DNA of 64,000 bases. Origin: Methylocystis bryophila (GTDB lineage Bacteria; Pseudomonadota; Alphaproteobacteria; Rhizobiales; Beijerinckiaceae). Under the pieces are notes generated by a model. The model saw only the letters and a list, made by a program, of their open reading frames with translations, did not search any database and was not told the origin of the DNA. Within the stretch, counting starts at the first letter, position 1; each line of letters starts with the position of its first letter. The position numbers were made by a program, and so were the translations under genes. Location of the stretch: NCBI RefSeq assembly GCF_027925445.1, contig NZ_AP027149.1, forward strand, positions 4,476,501 through 4,540,500, read 5' to 3'. Below, piece after piece: positions 41,302-51,837 of the stretch.

Positions 41302-43221
41302 ATGAAATTCTCCCCCTCCTTCCTCGACGAAATCCGGGCGCGGGTCCCCGTCTCGGAGGTCGTGCGCCAAAAGGTGGCGATCAAGAAGCAGGGGCGCGAG
41401 TGGCGCGGGCTTTCCCCCTTCAACAGCGAGAAGACGCCCTCCTTCTACGTCAACGACCCGAAGGGTTTTTTTCACGACTTCTCCTCCGGCAAGCATGGCG
41501 ACGGCTTCACCTTCCTGATGGAGACGGAGGGGATTTCCTTTCCCGAGGCCGTGGCCAAGCTCGCCGCCATGGCGGGCCTGCCGATGCCGGTCGAGACGGC
41601 GCAGGAGCGGGAAAAGGACAAGAAGCGCGCGACGCTGACGGAGGTCCTCGAATGGGCCGCCGAGCATTTTCAGAAGCAGCTTCGAGGCCCGCAGGGGCGC
41701 GAGGCCCGCGACTACCTGGCCCGGCGCGAGATTTCGCCGGCCGCGCAGGCGCAATTTCGCTTGGGCTATTCGGCGCCCGGCCGCCATGATCTGCGCGATG
41801 CGCTCGCCGCCAAGGGGGCCACGGTCGAGACGATGATCGAGGCCGGCCTCCTCATTCACGGCGAGGAGGTGACGGTCCCCTACGACCGCTTCCGTGACCG
41901 GGTGATGTTCCCGATCTGCGACCGCGCGGGCGTCCCGATCGCTTTCGGCGGACGCGCGCTCGCGAAAGACGCTCAGGCCAAATATCTGAATTCCCCGGAG
42001 ACCGAACTCTTCCACAAGGGCTTCACGCTCTACAACCTGCACAACGCGCGCAAAGCCGCGCATGAGACGGGGACCGTGATCGCGGTCGAAGGCTATGTGG
42101 ACGTGATCGCGATGACCGCCGCGGGCTTTCCCCATTGCGTCGCCCCGCTCGGCACGGCGCTGACGGTCGAGCAGTGCGGCCTCTTATGGCGGATGGCGGA
42201 AGAGCCGATCCTGTGTTTCGACGGCGACAAGGCCGGCCTCAAAGCGGCCTGGCGGGCCATCGACACGGCCCTGCCCCTGATCGAGCCGGGGAGAAGCCTG
42301 CGCTTCGTGCTGTTGCCCGGCGGCCAGGACCCTGACGAGCTTTTGCGCTCCGGCGGCCCGGCCGCGGTGGCGGAGGCACTGCAGGCGCCCCTGCCCCTCG
42401 TCGAGATGCTCTGGCGGCGCGAGACCGAGGGCAAGGCGTTGGAGACCCCCGAGCGGCGGGCGGGGTTGGAGCGACGCTTTCGCGAGCTCTCGGCCCAGAT
42501 CCGCGACCCTTCGCTGCGACGCCATTACGAAAGAGAGCTCGATCAGCGGCTGAGCCAGCTTCTCGACGCCCGAGACCGCCGCTTGGCGCCGGCTTTTCGG
42601 CGTCGCGGCGAGGGTTTCCGGCGCCAGCCCGCTGGGGCGTCAACGGGAGGGGCCGTGAGCGTCGGGGCTGCGCTCGCCGGCTCGCCGCTGTTTCGCGGGG
42701 TGAAGACGCCGATTTCGCCGCGCGAATGCCTGCTCCTGCTGATCTTCGTCAATCACCCGTCGCTCATCGCCGAACATCTCGAGGATCTCGTCGCCGTCGA
42801 GTTCGAGGCGCGGGAAGCGAGAGCTTTGCAGCAGCTTCTCGTGGAAATCGGGACGAGCCGCCCCCAGAGCGAGCTCGACTGCGACCCCTCGATCGAGGAG
42901 GAGATCGAAAGAGCGGGATTGGGCGCCTTCCTCTCGCGGCTCGAAGGAATGGTCGCCCACGCCAACCTCTGGAGCGTCCGCAAGGGGGCGGCGGCTTCGG
43001 ATGCGGCAGTCAGCCTCAGGCAGGTTTTGAGCTTGCATCGCAAGGTTTCCACGCTAAATAGGGAGTTGCGCGCCGTCGAAAGGCGTCTGGCCAACGACCC
43101 TTGCGAGGAAGATCAGGCGCGACTGGCGGAAATCCGCGCACAACTATCTGCGATCGATGGAACCGAAGCCTCGCTCGAGGGTTTTGGGTCTATGTCGGGC
43201 CGCGTCAGCCGAGCGCTCTAA
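41302..43221 (+). CDS. dnaG: DNA primase
   Basis: A 639-residue primase making RNA primers for replication. The N-terminal zinc-binding-domain fold is present, but all four ligands are replaced: the usual CPFH is SPFN and the usual CFGC is DFSS. The TOPRIM/RNA polymerase core is intact (IAFGGRALAKDAQAKYLNSPET, VIAVEGYVDVIAMTAAG, PLGTALT, ILCFDGDKAGLKAAWRAID, LPGGQDPDELL). The C-terminal DnaB-interaction region (about residues 450-639) is variable. It is followed by rpoD on the same strand, the conserved remnant of the macromolecular-synthesis operon. Confidence 0.96.
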   Translation: MKFSPSFLDEIRARVPVSEVVRQKVAIKKQGREWRGLSPFNSEKTPSFYVNDPKGFFHDFSSGKHGDGFTFLMETEGISFPEAVAKLAAMAGLPMPVETAQEREKDKKRATLTEVLEWAAEHFQKQLRGPQGREARDYLARREISPAAQAQFRLGYSAPGRHDLRDALAAKGATVETMIEAGLLIHGEEVTVPYDRFRDRVMFPICDRAGVPIAFGGRALAKDAQAKYLNSPETELFHKGFTLYNLHNARKAAHETGTVIAVEGYVDVIAMTAAGFPHCVAPLGTALTVEQCGLLWRMAEEPILCFDGDKAGLKAAWRAIDTALPLIEPGRSLRFVLLPGGQDPDELLRSGGPAAVAEALQAPLPLVEMLWRRETEGKALETPERRAGLERRFRELSAQIRDPSLRRHYERELDQRLSQLLDARDRRLAPAFRRRGEGFRRQPAGASTGGAVSVGAALAGSPLFRGVKTPISPRECLLLLIFVNHPSLIAEHLEDLVAVEFEAREARALQQLLVEIGTSRPQSELDCDPSIEEEIERAGLGAFLSRLEGMVAHANLWSVRKGAAASDAAVSLRQVLSLHRKVSTLNRELRAVERRLANDPCEEDQARLAEIRAQLSAIDGTEASLEGFGSMSGRVSRAL

Positions 43222-43451
43222 TTTCTCTGCCGGCGGGGATGCTTAAGACCGCTTTAAGCGCGGTCCGTCAGCCTGCTCCGCCGAATCGGCGGTCGTGGAG
43301 GGTTTTCGTTCGAAGGACCGGACGAGGCCCTTGGTTCGGGAACTCGCGTCCGTCCCGGTTGGGCCACGGAGCGCCCTCACAGAGAAGCGTGTCTGGAACG
43401 GTCGCGTTTGCGGGCGTCTCCCAGTCGCTGACTCCTTTGGAGCTGCAGTTT
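43222..43451 (+). promoter_or_regulatory. dnaG-rpoD intergenic region with overlapping inverted repeats
   Basis: GCTTAA (43241-43246) can pair with TTAAGC (43254-43259). Overlapping it, GACCGC (43247-43252) can pair with GCGGTC (43260-43265). The two short stems are mutually exclusive. No T-tract follows, so their role is uncertain. The gap also has room for a separate rpoD promoter. Confidence 0.3.
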
Positions 43452-45473
<2,022 letters not shown>

Positions 45474-45535
45474 GGCCGAAGGCCTGGGCTGGGCTTAAGC
45501 TTTTGCGGTAACTTTTGCGGTCTGCGGCTCCTCCG

Positions 45536-45606
45536 CGTCATTGCGAAGAGCGCAGCGACGAAGCAATCCAGGAGTCGCAGTCGGCCCCTGGATTACTTCG
45601 CCTGCG
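45536..45606. repeat. Unrelated inverted repeat (CGTCATTGCGA type)
   Basis: CGAAGCAATCCAGG (45559-45572) and CCTGGATTACTTCG (45587-45600) form 14-bp arms with one mismatch, preceded by CGTCATTGCGA. This is a well-known dispersed intergenic repeat of proteobacteria, distinct from types A-D. Confidence 0.75.
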
Positions 45607-45615
45607 GTTCGGACG

Positions 45616-45673
45616 CGCTATAAACCTTTAGAATCGAAGACGTTTTCTGCGTTCCGCCTGAACGCAGCGTGAT
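45616..45673. repeat. Degenerate type A palindromic repeat
   Basis: An inverted type A unit (ACGTTTTCTGCGTTCCGCCTGAACGCAGCGTGATC) with one arm shortened. It runs up to the TAG stop codon of the cation:proton antiporter gene (45674-45676). Confidence 0.7.
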
Positions 45674-46954
45674 CTAAGGCTCTCTGCTCCTGTCCGGCGC
45701 GAGGCGCGTCGCGAGTTGCGCATATTGGGCCGCGAGTCGATCCCCGAATTCGCAGAGCGCGTTGGTAATGCCGCGGTCGGGCCGCGCGTCGTCGGGCGTC
45801 TCGCGAAGCCATAGGGCCAGGGTGGGGAAGACGGCGACCGACAACACCGCTGCGCCCACGAGCGCGGTGGCGTTTTCGGGCAGCATGTGGCCCGTCCGCG
45901 TTCCCAGGTAAGTGATCGCGACGACGAGCGGCAGCGTCGTCGCCGAGAGGAGTCCGAGCGGCGTGAGATCGCGCGGCGGCAGCGCCTGTCTATAGAGAAA
46001 CACCGGCGCGGCGCGGACCACGAGAAAGCCCAGGAAGAAGAGGGAAAGTCTGCAGAGGTTCGCCGGACTCGTTATGAGATGCGCGAGGTCGAGCTCCATG
46101 CCGCTCGTGACGAAAAACAGAGGGACGAGAAATCCCGATCCCAGCGCGCCCAGCTGGCGCTCGAGCGGCTGCGCAGGGGTGTTGCGCACCAAGGCGGCGA
46201 GCACCACCCCGGCCGCATAAGCGCCGAGCACGACCTCCATGCCGAGCTCGCTCGCAAGCGAGACGAATCCGAGCAGAGCCAGGATCGCAACGCGCAGCGG
46301 CAGGGCCGAGGCGTCGCTCAATGAGCGGGCGACAATGAGCGGCACGCCGTTCGCGCGCGCGCCCTTCGCCAGCCATGCCGCGCCCATGGCCGCCGCCAGG
46401 AACAGCATGACGAGCGCTGTCTGGCGCAGATGCTCATGCGCCTCCGCGAGCAGAATGGGGGCGAGGAGGATGGGCCCAAGCTCGCCGAAGGCCGCAGAGC
46501 CGAGGACATAGCGGCCAAATTCGCTCTCGAGCTCGCCGGCTTGGCGAAGAATCGGGATTAAGACGCCGAAAGCCGTCGTCGGCAGGACGATGGCGACGAG
46601 CAAGGGCGCGCGCAGCAAGCCCACTGAATAGAGCAGCGCCGCGAAAAGGGTCGCGAGGGTGAGCGAGACCAGCCAGGCGAGCGCGCCGAGGCGCAGCGGC
46701 GCGGCGCCGATCTTCTCCGGATCGAACTCCAGGCCGGCCTGGAAGAAGAGGAAAATGAGCCCGAGCTCGCCCAGAAATCCGATGGAGCCTTGGCTCGAGA
46801 CCAGATTCAAAGCGCCGGGGCCGATCAATATGCCCAGCACGAGCTCCAGGACGATGAGAGGCGTGCGCATGAACGCCGGCAAACGCTCCAGGAGCGGCGC
46901 GATCACCGCGGCAAGTCCGATCAGAAACAGCGCACGCATATCATCCATGGCCAT
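45674..46954 (-). CDS. CPA2-family cation:proton antiporter (Kef-type)
   Basis: A 426-residue membrane protein with about twelve helices and the CPA2 features LELVLGILIGPGALNLVSSQGSIGFLGELGLIFLFFQAGLEFDP, VVLGAYAAGVVLAALVRNTP and FLVPLFFVTSGMELDL. It exchanges K+ or Na+ for H+. It lacks the C-terminal RCK/TrkA-N domain of KefB/KefC, so it is a minimal transporter without a visible nucleotide-gated regulator. No ancillary subunit gene is adjacent. Confidence 0.88.
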   Translation of the reverse strand: MAMDDMRALFLIGLAAVIAPLLERLPAFMRTPLIVLELVLGILIGPGALNLVSSQGSIGFLGELGLIFLFFQAGLEFDPEKIGAAPLRLGALAWLVSLTLATLFAALLYSVGLLRAPLLVAIVLPTTAFGVLIPILRQAGELESEFGRYVLGSAAFGELGPILLAPILLAEAHEHLRQTALVMLFLAAAMGAAWLAKGARANGVPLIVARSLSDASALPLRVAILALLGFVSLASELGMEVVLGAYAAGVVLAALVRNTPAQPLERQLGALGSGFLVPLFFVTSGMELDLAHLITSPANLCRLSLFFLGFLVVRAAPVFLYRQALPPRDLTPLGLLSATTLPLVVAITYLGTRTGHMLPENATALVGAAVLSVAVFPTLALWLRETPDDARPDRGITNALCEFGDRLAAQYAQLATRLAPDRSREP

Positions 46955-47440
46955 CGATCCTTTCCGCTTGCGCGCTTCCCCCTGAACCGAATCAATTCGA
47001 GCGAGCGACGCCTCGACATCAACGGCTGAGCGCCGTTCCGACGCGCCCTCCTTGCCACAATAAATCCATATCGGAAATCCGACGAGCTTTCGCTTCGGCC
47101 CCTGTCAAACCACCCAGAACCATTGAAAACCTGGGAGCTTCGACACGCCCCCTCGACATAGCAGCCGTCATAATTGGGATCGGCCGGCATTCTTTCGCCA
47201 CGATCTTGAACTAAGCGGAAGAGCGGGGGGCGCAATCAACCTGCGAGGGCCTGCGCCAGGGCGAGGCGACGACAAGAGTTTCTCCTGTTCTTCCCGAGCA
47301 TTAGCGCCCCTTCGCCATGGCGAGAGGGCTAGGCCGAGCGTTTCGCTCCCGCGAACGCGAGGATTTTGAGAGCCGCGCGAGGGGCTGCGGGCGCGTGAAC
47401 GCGTCTTAGGGTCTCTCCGCCAGCATGAAAGCGCGGAAGT
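46955..47440. other. Gap without a supported gene
   Basis: Minus-strand ORFs at 46921-47235 and 47019-47201 lack a start with a ribosome binding site and any recognisable domain. A degenerate repeat trace (AATCAATTCGAGCGAGCGAC) lies at about 46988-47007. Divergent promoters for the antiporter and DUF882 genes should lie at the edges. Confidence 0.4.
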
Positions 47441-49102
47441 TTGCGAAGGAATATACTGATAGGGGCGCTTCGCTCGTCCCGCGCCGCCGCAACCCTCATC
47501 ATGGGAACCGTCGTCATTCTGGCGACGACGCTCTCGCCCTCCATGACCGAAACCGCAGTCGCCAACGGCGACACCCGCACGATCAATCTCTTCCATGCGC
47601 ATACGCAAGAATCGATTTCAGCAACCTATCTCGTCAACGGCCGCTATGATTCGGCTGTCCTCAAGCAGCTCAACTGGTTCTTGCGCGACTGGCGGCGCGA
47701 CGAGCCCACTGAAATGGACCCGCGTCTCTTCGACGTGGTCTGGGAGGCCTATCGCACCGCCGGCGCCGGCGACGAGGTGATCCGAGTCGTTTCCGCCTAT
47801 CGCTCGCCCGAGACCAACGCCATGTTGCGGGCGCGCTCCCGCGCCGTGGCCAAATATTCGCAGCACATGCTCGGCAAGGCGATGGACACCACGCTGCCGG
47901 GGATGTCGATGTCGCGGATTCGCGAGATCGGCATGCGCATGCAGCGTGGCGGCGTCGGCTATTACCCCACGGCCGGAACGCCCTTCGTGCATCTCGACGT
48001 CGGCGGCGTGCGTCATTGGCCGCGGATGACCTACGATCAGCTCTCGCGCCTCTTTCCGGACGGCAAGACGGTGCATATCCCCAGCAACGGCCAGATGCTG
48101 GCGCGCTACGACGAGGCCAAGGCGGAGATCGAGGCGCGCAACAATGGCGCGATCGTCGTCGAGCCGCGCCGGTCCTGGGGCGGCAATCTGCTCGCCATGA
48201 TCTTTGGCGGCGGCGGCGAGGACGAGAGCGAGGACGCCGCGCCGACTCCGGCCCAGGCTCCACACAAACAGTGGTCGAAGCTCGCCTCGCGCGATCCCGC
48301 GGATTCTCGGGCCGCCTCCGCCGGGGCCGAGGACGACGGCGGATCGCCCACGCTTTCTCCCCAGCTCGCCAGGGCGGCGGCGAACACGCCACGGGGCGAG
48401 ACGTCGCTGTCCGCCCCGCCCTCGGAGCTGGTTCCGAGCGCCGAAAAGCAGAGCTCGCAGGACGCCCAGGACGAGGGGACGCCGCGCGCCGCAGAAGAAG
48501 CCGCGACATCGGACGCCGGCGAGCCCGCCGAACGCGCGTTTCCGCTGCCGCCGCGCCGGCCCGCCGCGCTTCTGGCGGCGGTCGCGCCGCTCCCGCCCGC
48601 CAAGCCGCGAGGGCTGGCGCAAGCCCGCGGCGCGAGCCATGCGCTTGACGATATGATCGTGACGACGAGCTCGATCAAGCCCAAGCGCGCGGCCGAACGA
48701 AAGCGCATCGGTCCTCAGGCCGCCCTCGCCTATGATTCCGCGGACGCCTCCGTCGCGGACGCCGCCGATGCGGAGCCGAAGCCCGAAGAGCAGCGAACAG
48801 TCGAGATGAAGTCGGCCGAGCCGAAATCGGCGGAGCCGAAGTCGGCCGAGAACGTCGAATCGGCGCGCCCGAGCCTCGGCTGGGCCTTCGAGCGGGCGCG
48901 ACTCGCGCCGGGCGCCTTCGCGGCGCGCAGCACCGCTCTCACGTCCGGCGCTTCCTCGGCTTACGATACGGCCGTCGGGGCGATGCGCTCAGCGGCGCAG
49001 GCGGCGGGCCAGGGCGTCGCCACGGCCTATGGCGCCGCGACAGGCGGTTTCTCGACCGGCCCCGTCGCCCCCGCGGCCAACAAGTTCTTTCCGTCCGAAT
49101 AG
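47441..49102 (+). CDS. DUF882 (YcbK-like) peptidase-fold protein with long low-complexity tail
   Basis: A 553-residue exported or anchored protein. A hydrophobic N-terminus (AAATLIMGTVVILATTL) precedes a DUF882/M15-like domain (about residues 45-200). That domain has TINLFHAHTQESISATYLVNGRYD, QLNWFLRDWRRDEPTEMDPRLFDVVWEAYR, SAYRSPETNAMLR, SQHMLGKAMD and TPFVHLDVGGVRHWPRM, with the His and Asp metal ligands of the fold. It probably acts on or binds peptidoglycan in the periplasm. The C-terminal 350 residues are an Ala/Pro/Ser/Glu-rich linker with a KSAEPKSAEPKSAE repeat. The start is either TTG at 47441 or ATG at 47501; the latter gives a shorter signal. Confidence 0.85.
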   Translation: MRRNILIGALRSSRAAATLIMGTVVILATTLSPSMTETAVANGDTRTINLFHAHTQESISATYLVNGRYDSAVLKQLNWFLRDWRRDEPTEMDPRLFDVVWEAYRTAGAGDEVIRVVSAYRSPETNAMLRARSRAVAKYSQHMLGKAMDTTLPGMSMSRIREIGMRMQRGGVGYYPTAGTPFVHLDVGGVRHWPRMTYDQLSRLFPDGKTVHIPSNGQMLARYDEAKAEIEARNNGAIVVEPRRSWGGNLLAMIFGGGGEDESEDAAPTPAQAPHKQWSKLASRDPADSRAASAGAEDDGGSPTLSPQLARAAANTPRGETSLSAPPSELVPSAEKQSSQDAQDEGTPRAAEEAATSDAGEPAERAFPLPPRRPAALLAAVAPLPPAKPRGLAQARGASHALDDMIVTTSSIKPKRAAERKRIGPQAALAYDSADASVADAADAEPKPEEQRTVEMKSAEPKSAEPKSAENVESARPSLGWAFERARLAPGAFAARSTALTSGASSAYDTAVGAMRSAAQAAGQGVATAYGAATGGFSTGPVAPAANKFFPSE

Positions 49103-49115
49103 TTCCGGACTGAGT

Positions 49116-49217
49116 TAGAGCACGTCCCGATCGCGTGGAATCACGCGGTCCAAATAGACTCGCTCCAACTCTTAATTTGGCGCGATTCCTTCCCGCGCTA
49201 ACGCATTTTCTTCGAGC
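49116..49217. repeat. Degenerate palindromic repeats, types D and C
   Basis: GAGCACGTCCCGATCGCGTGGAATCACGCGGTCC (type D-like) is followed by an inverted remnant of the GGCGCGATTCCTT..TTCTTCGAGCG part of type C. Confidence 0.65.
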
Positions 49218-49227
49218 GTCCGCCGCG

Positions 49228-49668
49228 TCAGCGCAGGGTCCATTTGAGGACCGTCACAGCGCCCTTGCCGAAGCCGTAACTGGTGAGCGTGAGGCTGAAG
49301 AGCGTATAACCCAGGTAGAGGGTCGCGAAAGGTCCCGGTGCGGGCGTTGCCGGATCCAGTCCCGGAAAGAGCGCCATCAGCAGGAACAGGCTGGAGTTGG
49401 TGAACGCCCCGACGCCCATGGCCCAACGGACATGCCAGGGCAGCGGCGCCCTCGCACCGTAAAACCCGAGGATCAGCGCGCTCATGATCAGAAGATCGAG
49501 ATGCGCTTGCACCACACGTTGATACTTGCCCGGGAAAAGCGCGTGAAGCGGCGCCAGATCGAAGCCGAGCCCAACGAGACACCAGGCGAGCACTAAGGCT
49601 GCGAGAATCCATAGGCATGCAAACTGGAGTAGAATGACGTTTCCCGCGTGCTTGTCGTCGCCTTGCAT
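49228..49668 (-). CDS. Four-helix membrane protein, paralogue of the next gene
   Basis: A 146-residue protein with four membrane helices: ILLQFACLWILAALVLAWCLVGLG, VVQAHLDLLIMSALILGFYG, WAMGVGAFTNSSLFLLMAL and LYLGYTLFSLTLTSYGFG. The second helix carries QAHLDLLIM, matched by QGHIDLLMM in the neighbouring gene. A buried His followed by a loop Lys/Arg resembles small heme-binding membrane proteins such as styrene oxide isomerase, but this is only a topological resemblance. The ATG (MQGDDKHAG) has a good ribosome binding site (GGAGG). The function is unknown. Confidence 0.65.
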   Translation of the reverse strand: MQGDDKHAGNVILLQFACLWILAALVLAWCLVGLGFDLAPLHALFPGKYQRVVQAHLDLLIMSALILGFYGARAPLPWHVRWAMGVGAFTNSSLFLLMALFPGLDPATPAPGPFATLYLGYTLFSLTLTSYGFGKGAVTVLKWTLR

Positions 49669-49733
49669 AGATGAACCTCCTGTTGGTTTCTGTGATCTTT
49701 GCTCTCGCGCCAATACGGCGCCATTCGCTCGCC

Positions 49734-50306
49734 TCAAACCGCCTCGCCCTCGATCGAAGCGTCTCGGCTCGCCGAGAGAGAGTGTCGAGCGTCGCGCCAC
49801 GATCGCCATGCGGCGTGAAGGATGAGAGCCGTCGCCGCGAGAAAGCCGACCGTCACCGCCGTGAAGCTCAACGCCGCGGAAATCGGAAAGCTCGGCTGGG
49901 GTGGCGGGACCGCGACAGCGCCGGGCAGCTTCGCGATAAACGCGGCGCTCGCCAAGCCGAACGCGTTGAAGAACGCGCCATAGCAGCACAGCGCCAGCAC
50001 CCAGCGCGGCGGCTCGACGGCATAGAGCCGAAACAGGCCAGAAAAAATGAATAGGAACTGCGCCATCATCAGAAGGTCGATGTGCCCTTGAATCAGACGG
50101 TGGCGGTCCTTGACGAGCTGCGCCAGCTCGCCATTGGGAAAAAACAGCGTGACGCCGAGAATCCAGGCCGCGATCAACGCAAGGAAGAGCAGGAGGCCGG
50201 CAAATCCCAACAGAAAAGGGATTCGCAGGCTATTCGGCCCATTCCCGAAGGGAAGGACGAGGATGAGCGAGAAAACCGCGAGACCGATCAAGGAAACGAG
50301 GGGCAT
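49734..50306 (-). CDS. Membrane protein, paralogue of the previous gene
   Basis: A 190-residue protein with five or six hydrophobic segments: SLIGLAVFSLILVLPFG, IPFLLGFAGLLLFLALIAAWILGVTLFF, LIQGHIDLLMMAQFLFIFSGLF, VLALCCYGAFFNAFGLASAAFI and ALSFTAVTVGFLAATALIL. The motif H-(I/L)-D-L-L-(I/M)-M, preceded by Q-(G/A), and the spacing to the following helix match the downstream gene 65 bp away. The two are probably co-transcribed and may form a heteromeric complex. The start is the ATG of MPLVSLIG. Confidence 0.65.
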   Translation of the reverse strand: MPLVSLIGLAVFSLILVLPFGNGPNSLRIPFLLGFAGLLLFLALIAAWILGVTLFFPNGELAQLVKDRHRLIQGHIDLLMMAQFLFIFSGLFRLYAVEPPRWVLALCCYGAFFNAFGLASAAFIAKLPGAVAVPPPQPSFPISAALSFTAVTVGFLAATALILHAAWRSWRDARHSLSASRDASIEGEAV

Positions 50307-50377
50307 GCGGTCGGGTTCCTCTTCAGCGTATAGGCCAATGGCGTAGCCATCTCGTCGAAAGGCGACGCGAATAGACG

Positions 50378-51595
50378 CTATAGATTGTGTATGGCGCCAT
50401 CCGCTGTTGAAACTCGGATATCGGCGTAGCGGCACGCGCCGCGGCGGCGTTGGAAGGGCGTCACCGCCAGCAGCCAAATGTGACTGATCGCCTTCGCCGG
50501 CCCGCCGATGTGGGCGGCGTAATCTGCGGCGACGTCGCGCTCCAATTCCCGCCAAGAGCCGAGGCCGCCAGCGCCGGAATCGACGACCATATGCGTTTCG
50601 ACCGCGCTCCACCCCGCGAGCGGGCAACGAAACACCTTGCCGGCCGGCAGCGCCGCGCTCCAGAAATAAGTGAGGTCCTGCCCCTCCTCGAATTTCACGC
50701 CGATCGACAGATAATCATGGAATAGCGCCTGGTCCTCTGCGACAGCGGAAGGAAGCGCGTCAATATTCCAGCGCCAGCCGAGCTTGGGGCGCGAGGAGAA
50801 AGGGAGCGCCAGCGGGCGCTCGATGATCGAGGCGGAGCCAGCGCTGTCGCAGACGATCTCGCCATTCTCGGCCCGGTTGAAAACCTCGGCGCCGCCCCCG
50901 AGGCCGAAGTAATTCGACCAACCTTCCGGGAGCCTGCGTCCGCGTTTCAGCCGCGCGATCTCGGCGCCGAGCAGACCGCCGACGTCGCCATGCGCGGCAA
51001 GGCTCGCAAGGCCGGAGGCCGCGTCGCCCTTCCACAGCAAGGCGACGCCCATGATCTTCACCTCTTGCTTCCGATACTCCTCCTCCGGAGTCCAAAGCTT
51101 TCCATCCGCGTCGGAAAATTGCGCGGCGGCGCGGGCGATCTCGAGCGGGCCGTCGTGGGCGGCCGTCATCGTGCCCGTGTCCACGCCGGGGCTCCAGATC
51201 GGCCGAAGCCCGCGCGTGCGGGCGTGAAAGACGAGACCGGGAGCAAACCAGAGATCGAGCGGGCGCGCGATCCACATGCGCCCCGTGAGCAGAAAGGTGA
51301 TCTGCTGACCCTTCACCGCCTGCATGTCGATATCGAGCCAGGGCAAATCGGCGCCATTGATCTCGAAGAGGCGGTAGGCCGCGAGCTCAGGCGACTGGGC
51401 TCGCGCGACGAGATCCGTGACGCTTTTCCTGAAGTCCTCGGGCGGCCGACCGCTTGGCTCGGCGGCAAAGGCGTTGGAAGCGTCGCGCGCAAATGGCAGC
51501 GCCGCGCCGAGGAGGGCGGTCTGGCGCAAGACGCCGCGCCGGGTGAGTCCCTTATGCGCCGAACCTTTCGCAGACCCCAGACAGCGAAGACACAT
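50378..51595 (-). CDS. DUF3047 exported protein with Tat-like signal
   Basis: A 405-residue protein. The N-terminal signal TRRGVLRQTALLGAALPFA looks twin-arginine type. The C-terminal 170 residues match DUF3047: LGWRWNIDALPSAVAEDQALFHDYLSIGVKFEEG, LTYFWSAALPAGKVFRCPLAGW, METHMVVDSG-like VETHMVVDSGAGGLG and SWRELERDVAADYAAHIGGPAKAISHIWLLAV. The middle (about 75-230) has beta-rich WFAPGLVFHARTRGLRPI. DUF3047 proteins are periplasmic and of unknown function. It is divergent from the metallophosphoesterase gene. Confidence 0.75.
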   Translation of the reverse strand: MCLRCLGSAKGSAHKGLTRRGVLRQTALLGAALPFARDASNAFAAEPSGRPPEDFRKSVTDLVARAQSPELAAYRLFEINGADLPWLDIDMQAVKGQQITFLLTGRMWIARPLDLWFAPGLVFHARTRGLRPIWSPGVDTGTMTAAHDGPLEIARAAAQFSDADGKLWTPEEEYRKQEVKIMGVALLWKGDAASGLASLAAHGDVGGLLGAEIARLKRGRRLPEGWSNYFGLGGGAEVFNRAENGEIVCDSAGSASIIERPLALPFSSRPKLGWRWNIDALPSAVAEDQALFHDYLSIGVKFEEGQDLTYFWSAALPAGKVFRCPLAGWSAVETHMVVDSGAGGLGSWRELERDVAADYAAHIGGPAKAISHIWLLAVTPFQRRRGACRYADIRVSTADGAIHNL

Positions 51596-51837
51596 TGGTT
51601 TCTTCCCTCTTCCGCCAGCGAGAAAGGCGCAGGCTCCGCGGATTTCGCGGGAAGCGCTCGCGCCAAAGATCTAGCCAGGAACTTCGGGCGCGGCTTGGGC
51701 GCGGGCCACGATTTCGGTGGGGCAATTTGCCCGAGGGCCTGTGAGTCCCGCATCGTCGAGACACTTTGTCGAGACACTTGGCGAAGCCGCCGTTCCCTCG
51801 CATAACAGCGAAACGGTTCCGTCTCAGGAGACGCGGC

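Noticed and set aside
46921..47235. Minus-strand ORFs right of the antiporter gene
   Set aside because: Two competing frames, neither with a convincing start or any recognised motif; it could be a decayed gene but cannot be supported.
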